A stretch of DNA of 8,909 nucleotides from contig JARYMR010000056.1 in the NCBI GenBank assembly GCA_029907045.1, positions 1 through 8,909 on the forward strand, read 5' to 3'. This stretch comes from Candidatus Bathyarchaeota archaeon (GTDB lineage: Archaea > Thermoproteota > Bathyarchaeia > Bathyarchaeales > UBA233). Shown piece after piece: positions 5,823 to 8,909 of the stretch. Position numbers and translations under genes: made by a program. A model generated the notes under the pieces. The model saw nothing but the letters and a program-made list of their open reading frames with translations, ran no database searches and had not been told where the DNA came from. The number at the start of each line of letters is the position of its first letter. The stretch's first letter is position 1.

Positions 5823-5849
5823 TTTTTTGCTATTCGGAATAGCTAAAAA
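5823..5849. promoter_or_regulatory. 27-base interrupted palindrome at the thermosome transcript start (candidate operator)
   Basis: The core is GCTATTC, G, GAATAGC (5829-5843). It is flanked by TTTTT (5823-5827) and AAAAA (5845-5849), so all but the centre base and one mismatched pair are symmetric. It begins six bases after the TATA box and spans the predicted transcript start. Archaeal repressors that block polymerase loading commonly bind there, for example the heat-shock regulator Phr of Pyrococcus, whose own site differs in sequence. An alternative is an RNA hairpin at the very 5' end of the leader. I infer an operator; the symmetry itself is directly visible. Confidence 0.6.
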
Positions 5850-5878
5850 TAACATTCTAACAAAATGGAGGAATTTGT

Positions 5879-7531
5879 ATGGCATACTTAACAACAACCC
5901 AGTCTGGACAACCAGTCCTCATCCTAAAAGAAGGCACAACCCGAAGCCGAGGAAGAGAAGCCCAAAGAAACAACATAATGGCAGCCCGAATCATAGGCGA
6001 AGTATTAAAAACCACGCTTGGACCCCGTGGCATGGACAAAATGCTCATCGACAGCCTAGGCGACATAACAATAACCAACGACGGCGCCGCCATCCTAGAC
6101 GAAATAGAAGTTGAACATCCAGCAGCAAAAATGATGGTTGAAATAGCGAAAACGCAAGACGACATGGTAGGCGACGGAACAACAACAGCGGTAGTCCTAG
6201 CAGGCGAATTGCTCAAAAAAGCAGAAGAACTCTTAGACCAGAATATTCACCCAACAATAATAGTCAGCGGCTACAGAAAAGCAGCCCAAAAGGCAGTGGA
6301 AACAATAAACAAAATCGCCACACCAGTAGACATCGAAGACAGAGAAACCCTAAAAAAAGTGGCATTAACCTCCATGGCAAGCAAAGCCGTAGGCCCAGCA
6401 AAAGAACACTTGGCAGAAATAGCCATAGACGCCGTCAAACAAATAGCAGAAAAACGCGGAGACAAAATGATTGCAGACATAGACAACATACAAATAATAA
6501 AGAAAACAGGAAAAAGTCTCCTTGAATCCCAACTAGTAAAAGGCTTAATAATAGACAAAGAAGTCGTCCACCCAGGGATGCCCAAAAAACTAGAAAACGC
6601 AAAAATCGCCTTGCTCGACTGCCCACTAGAAATTGAAAAAACCGAATTCAGCGCAGAAATCCGCATAAAAGACCCCCTTCAAATGAAAGCCTTCCTAGAC
6701 CAAGAAACAAAAATGCTCAAAGAAATGGTAGACAAAATAAAAGCAGTAGGCGCAAACGTAGTCTTCTGCCAAAAAGGCATAGACGACATGGCCCAACACT
6801 TCCTAGCAAAAGAAGGCATATTGGCAGCCAGACGCGTAAAACAATCAGACATGGAAAAACTTGCAAGGGCAACAGGCGGAAGAATAATCACAGACCTAGA
6901 CGACTTAACCGCACAAGACTTGGGCGAAGCTGGCATAGTTGAAGAACGCAAAATCGGCGAAGACAAGATGATTTTCGTAGAAAAATGCAAAGACCCCCGC
7001 TCAGTAGCCGTCCTCATAAGGGCTGGACTTGAAAGAATGGTTGACGAAGCAGAAAGAGCCATGACAGACGCCCTATCCGTAGTCTCAGACGTAATAGAAA
7101 ACAACAAAATAGTAGCAGGCGGCGGAGCAGTAGAAGTCGAAATAGCCAAAGAACTCCGAGACTACGCCACAAAAGTTGGCGGAAGAGAACAACTCGCCAT
7201 AGAAGCCTTCGCCGACGCCATAGAAATCGTACCAAGAACCCTAGCCGAAAACGCAGGACTCGAACCAATAGACATAATCGTAGAACTCCGAGCAGCCCAC
7301 GAGAAAAAAGACGGAAACTCCATAGGCGTAAACGTTTTCACGGGTAAAGTCGAAAACATGCAAGAAAACGGCGTAGTAGAACCATTAATAGTCAAAGAAC
7401 AAGCAGTAAAAAGCGCCGCAGAATCAGCATCAATGATACTCCGCATAGACGACGTAATAGCAGCAACAAAACCAAAAGAAGAAAAAGCACCAGAAAAACC
7501 ACCAGGCGAAGGAGAAAGCGAAGAATACTAA
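5879..7531 (+). CDS. thsA: Thermosome subunit (group II chaperonin)
   Basis: A 550-residue ATP-dependent chaperonin subunit that assembles into double-ring cages in the cytoplasm to fold proteins. Equatorial-domain motifs are TLGPRGMDK (46-54), NDGA (67-70) and VGDGTTT (97-103). They supply the phosphate-binding loop and Asp68 and Asp99. The second half of the equatorial domain shows [11 protein letters not shown] (392-402, with the probable catalytic Asp397) and the nucleotide-binding GGG at 414-416. The apical domain with its helical lid, typical of group II, lies between. The C-terminal tail is acidic and Lys/Pro/Glu-rich (ending GESEEY) and lacks the Gly-Met repeats seen in several thermosomes. 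One subunit is encoded here; others may exist elsewhere. Third codon positions are rich in A and C, opposite to infB and moaD. The promoter region carries two inverted repeats, so heat or stress control is plausible. Confidence 0.98.
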   Translation: MAYLTTTQSGQPVLILKEGTTRSRGREAQRNNIMAARIIGEVLKTTLGPRGMDKMLIDSLGDITITNDGAAILDEIEVEHPAAKMMVEIAKTQDDMVGDGTTTAVVLAGELLKKAEELLDQNIHPTIIVSGYRKAAQKAVETINKIATPVDIEDRETLKKVALTSMASKAVGPAKEHLAEIAIDAVKQIAEKRGDKMIADIDNIQIIKKTGKSLLESQLVKGLIIDKEVVHPGMPKKLENAKIALLDCPLEIEKTEFSAEIRIKDPLQMKAFLDQETKMLKEMVDKIKAVGANVVFCQKGIDDMAQHFLAKEGILAARRVKQSDMEKLARATGGRIITDLDDLTAQDLGEAGIVEERKIGEDKMIFVEKCKDPRSVAVLIRAGLERMVDEAERAMTDALSVVSDVIENNKIVAGGGAVEVEIAKELRDYATKVGGREQLAIEAFADAIEIVPRTLAENAGLEPIDIIVELRAAHEKKDGNSIGVNVFTGKVENMQENGVVEPLIVKEQAVKSAAESASMILRIDDVIAATKPKEEKAPEKPPGEGESEEY

Positions 7532-7547
7532 ACCTATAAACCCCAAA

Positions 7548-7552
7548 TTTTT
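7548..7552 (+). terminator. T-tract terminator after the thermosome gene
   Basis: TTTTT in AAATTTTTCT, 16 bases after the stop codon and before the tRNA promoter. No hairpin precedes it, as is usual for archaeal termination. Confidence 0.4.
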
Positions 7553-7580
7553 CTATAAACCATACATTTACACATCAAAA

Positions 7581-7588
7581 ATTTAAAC
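7581..7588 (+). promoter_or_regulatory. TATA box of the tRNA-Glu gene
   Basis: ATTTAAAC preceded by AAAA. It lies about 31 bases upstream of the mature 5' end, which places the transcript start a few bases before the tRNA, as expected for a tRNA with a short 5' leader removed by RNase P. Confidence 0.6.
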
Positions 7589-7615
7589 CACCCAACACTA
7601 ATCTATTTTGTAAAA

Positions 7616-7690
7616 GCTCCGGTAGTATAGTCCGGTCAAGTATTGTGGCCTCTCGAGCCACGGACCCGGGTTCAAATCCCGGCCGGAGCA
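7616..7690 (+). tRNA. tRNA-Glu (anticodon CTC)
   Basis: A 75-base gene that folds as a full cloverleaf. The acceptor stem is GCTCCGG with CCGGAGC and discriminator A7690. The D-stem is GTAT with GTAT, including G-T pairs. The anticodon stem is GTGGC (7645-7649) with GCCAC, around the loop CTCTCGA. T7651 is position 33, so the anticodon is CTC (7652-7654), reading GAG. The variable loop is four bases, and the T-arm is CCGGG, TTCAAAT, CCCGG. There is no intron, and CCA is not encoded, so it must be added by the CCA enzyme. Glu codons ending in A would need a separate TTC tRNA, not in this window. Confidence 0.97.
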
Positions 7691-7695
7691 TTTTT
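7691..7695 (+). terminator. T-tract terminator of the tRNA
   Basis: TTTTT immediately follows the discriminator base, a common way for archaeal tRNA transcripts to end. Confidence 0.6.
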
Positions 7696-7727
7696 GTGGA
7701 TGTTTTGTTGATTGGTGGATAACAAAA

Positions 7728-7737
7728 TTTATATTAA
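7728..7737 (+). promoter_or_regulatory. TATA box for the coiled-coil gene
   Basis: TTTATATTAA between the tRNA and the coiled-coil gene. A start about 26 bases downstream (near 7758) gives a leader of roughly 12 bases that includes GGTG at 7759-7762. Confidence 0.55.
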
Positions 7738-7769
7738 GTATTGCGATAAAAGACATTTGGTGTTAACCA

Positions 7770-8090
7770 TTGGGCGGACCTTCTGAACGCGAATATGCAG
7801 AGAAGCTTGGCAAGATAAAACAGAAATTAAACCAGAAAGTTGGAGACGTAAGGAAGCAGTTTGAAAAGATTGAAAAGGCTAAGGTGGATTTACTGAAGAA
7901 AACGAAAGAGATGAAGCATGACGCCGAAAAAGAAGTGACAAAAATAGAAAATGACATAGTGAAATCGAAGGATTTGGCTCCTGAATCCAAAAGGAGACTT
8001 CGCTTAGAGATTGATGCGCTAAAAAGCGAAATTAGAGAGCGCTATGCTGAAGTGGAAGCGCGCATTGCTGAGGCTCTTGCACCAGTGTGA
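7770..8090 (+). CDS. Small charged coiled-coil (helical hairpin) protein
   Basis: A 106-residue, Lys/Glu-rich protein that is almost entirely predicted helix. Helix one runs from about residue 8 to 66, a turn follows at KDLAPESK (67-74), and helix two runs to about 104. Spaced Leu, Ile and Val residues give a heptad-like pattern, so it may form an antiparallel hairpin or dimer. There are no cysteines, signal peptide or membrane segments. The start is TTG 7770, the only good choice: GGTG at 7759-7762 lies seven bases upstream and there is no earlier ATG in frame. I do not recognise the family; it is helical like prefoldin but I see no prefoldin-specific feature. It lies 18 bases before the next gene, so the two are probably co-transcribed. 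Adjacency to the thermosome is broken by the tRNA. Confidence 0.78.
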   Translation: MGGPSEREYAEKLGKIKQKLNQKVGDVRKQFEKIEKAKVDLLKKTKEMKHDAEKEVTKIENDIVKSKDLAPESKRRLRLEIDALKSEIRERYAEVEARIAEALAPV

Positions 8091-8108
8091 CTAAAGGCTA
8101 GAGTTTGA

Positions 8109-8513
8109 ATGAGGAAAATTCTTCGAAAGCAGAAATCTGCATATGCGCTTAGTTTAATATTTTGCCTATTAGGAATAATCGCCTTTTCCACTGCTTTATG
8201 GAAAACATACCCCTACCTCTCTTCAAGCGAAAACCCCTTCTCAACTTTTTTATCCCTTCTCTGGACAGAAAAAATAACATTAATTTCAGGGTTTGAATTT
8301 AGACTCATCTACCTTTTTATTTTCGGAGACGTGATGCTGATTTCGGGAGTGATATTGTGGATTTTGAGTCGACAATGGTTCATTATACCTGAAAAAACCG
8401 TTTTGTATCAATGCCCCTTCTGCAAAAAGAAGTGGAAATCAACAGGAGACAAAGCCCTCGTCCACTGCCCACACTGCCGCCAACTGGTTCATCCACAAAT
8501 CACTGAAAAATAA
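8109..8513 (+). CDS. Second membrane-anchored zinc-ribbon protein
   Basis: A 134-residue protein. A basic N-terminus (MRKILRKQK) precedes membrane helix one (about 12-31). A loop of about 35 residues (SSSENPF through GFEFR) and helix two (about 66-88) follow, then a C-terminal zinc ribbon with CPFC (102-105) and CPHC (120-123). By the positive-inside rule both ends are cytoplasmic and the loop is outside. The layout mirrors the minus-strand protein at 3727-4056, but the loop is longer and there is no proline spacer. I see little residue identity beyond the cysteine pairs, so they may be convergent or distant relatives. The gene follows the coiled-coil gene by 18 bases with no clear ribosome site of its own, which suggests one operon and perhaps a shared complex. 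Function is unknown. Confidence 0.82.
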   Translation: MRKILRKQKSAYALSLIFCLLGIIAFSTALWKTYPYLSSSENPFSTFLSLLWTEKITLISGFEFRLIYLFIFGDVMLISGVILWILSRQWFIIPEKTVLYQCPFCKKKWKSTGDKALVHCPHCRQLVHPQITEK

Positions 8514-8526
8514 GTCATATACGCTT

Positions 8527-8679
8527 CTAATATCTTACGTAGACTTTGCCGCCTAACTCTTCCATCGCCAACTTCAATTTTTCAATGGCTTGTCTCATTT
8601 TTACGGTTGCCACTTCTTGCCAACCTTTTGAACCGTTTGGAACTTCCACCTCAATGACGCATCGATACTTTTTATTCGT
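8527..8679 (-). CDS. Possible small protein with no canonical start codon (about 50 residues)
   Basis: The frame from about 8688 to TAG 8527-8529 is open and reads like a real protein: a strand (YRCVIEVEVPNGSKGWQEV), a helix (KMRQAIEKLKLAMEELGG) and a final strand (KVYVRY). No ATG, GTG or TTG occurs at its beginning. The frame is closed upstream by TGA at 8689-8691. GAGG lies seven bases before an ACG at 8679, and a TATA-like box lies upstream, so a non-standard start, a frameshift from TTG 8692, or an assembly error are all possible. GTG 8649 would give 40 residues and cut into the first strand. I do not recognise the family. The coordinates use ACG only as a marker. Confidence 0.45.
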   Translation of the reverse strand, partial: TNKKYRCVIEVEVPNGSKGWQEVATVKMRQAIEKLKLAMEELGGKVYVRY

Positions 8680-8695
8680 GGTTAAACCTCAAGAG

Positions 8696-8735
8696 CCTCC
8701 TTTTAAATTGTGAAGTGTCGGGAGTATTTAATTGG
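8696..8735 (-). promoter_or_regulatory. Candidate promoter and ribosome site for the small minus-strand frame
   Basis: On the minus strand AATTAAATA (about 8725-8733) could be a TATA box giving a transcript from about 8703, with GGAGG at 8696-8700 as a strong ribosome site just inside. TTTAAAA (8701-8707) is a second possible TATA box, for a start near 8678. The GGAGG makes translation on this strand more credible. Confidence 0.35.
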
Positions 8736-8828
8736 TGTGAATTTTGAGTATGGATTTTCTATATTTGAAAGTCGGATTCTGAATCTACTTTTGCCAAATT
8801 GTGTAAGAGGGGTATTGGTGTTAGAAAG

Positions 8829-8840
8829 CTTTAATTAAAT
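8829..8840 (+). promoter_or_regulatory. Candidate TATA box for the right-edge gene
   Basis: CTTTAATTAAAT. A start about 26 bases downstream, near 8860, would leave a leader of about 14 bases before ATG 8874. Confidence 0.35.
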
Positions 8841-8873
8841 CAGTCTTTGTCATTTGAACTATATGGGAATGTT

Positions 8874-8909
8874 ATGGCGAGACTTGGCGAGTTAAAATTG
8901 GCAATGGGA
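8874..8909 (+). CDS. Start of an unidentified gene cut by the window end (partial)
   Basis: ATG 8874 opens a frame that stays open for its 12 visible codons (MARLGELKLAMG) to the right edge. A TATA-like box sits at a fitting distance and GGGA lies shortly before the ATG as a weak ribosome site. Twelve codons are too few to name a family or to be sure the frame is a gene. Confidence 0.35.
   Translation, partial: MARLGELKLAMG

Larger units (their letters stand above)
8692..8873. other. AT-rich intergenic stretch with no supported complete gene
   Basis: Together with the small minus-strand frame this fills the 360 bases between the second zinc-ribbon gene and the right-edge gene. Only short frames occur here on either strand. 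It holds the promoter candidates listed separately and a five-base inverted repeat, GATTC T GAATC at 8775-8785, which is too short to interpret. Confidence 0.5.

Noticed and set aside
5721..5897. 59-residue N-terminal extension of MoaD
   Set aside because: It is unlike the family, overlaps the thermosome start and both TATA boxes, and ATG 5720 has its own well-spaced GGGTGG.
5857..6216. Minus-strand frame opposite the thermosome start
   Set aside because: It is antisense to a certain gene, and its Ser/Ile/Met-rich translation reflects the complement of thermosome codons. The same applies to the minus-strand frames at 6271-6666, 6679-7149 and 7014-7446.
1..8909. CRISPR array, insertion sequence or integrated element at the tRNA
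   Set aside because: I see no regularly spaced repeats, no transposase or integrase, and no second copy of the tRNA 3' end in the window.

Overview
The window is a stretch of archaeal chromosome. Evidence: topoisomerase VI subunits B and A, an aIF5B-type translation factor, a group II chaperonin (thermosome), TATA-box promoters about 25 bases upstream of predicted transcript starts, Shine-Dalgarno sites of the GGAGG/GGTG type, and a tRNA gene with no encoded CCA. Gene content and protein style suggest the TACK branch, most like Bathyarchaeia. That lineage call is inference from memory, not a search. There are no mobile elements, CRISPR arrays or rRNA genes.

Layout. Positions 1-1575 (+) hold the end of top6B, a complete top6A overlapping it, and a 66-residue two-helix membrane protein. 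Positions 1668-3697 (+) hold aIF5B and a lone HicB-like protein. A short convergent junction with opposed T-tracts (3698-3726) separates these from minus-strand genes: a two-helix membrane protein with a C-terminal zinc ribbon (3727-4056), a cysteine-rich radical SAM enzyme (4217-5329) and a MoaD/ubiquitin-like sulfur carrier (5427-5720). MoaD and the thermosome gene (5879-7531, +) diverge from a 158-base region carrying two TATA boxes and two inverted repeats. One repeat sits at the predicted thermosome transcript start. Next come tRNA-Glu(CTC), then a probable two-gene operon of a helical-hairpin coiled-coil protein and a second two-helix membrane protein with a zinc ribbon. The last 396 bases hold a probable small minus-strand reading frame without a normal start codon and the first codons of a plus-strand gene cut by the window edge.

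How the genes fit together. Most are housekeeping: DNA topology, translation initiation, protein folding and glutamate decoding. The parts worth a second look are the palindromic element in the thermosome promoter, the MoaD/radical SAM pair, the two membrane-anchored zinc-ribbon proteins, and the start-less small frame near the right end. I see no clear new multi-gene system. Several start codons differ from the longest possible frame: aIF5B, MoaD, the radical SAM protein and the HicB-like protein all look better from internal starts.
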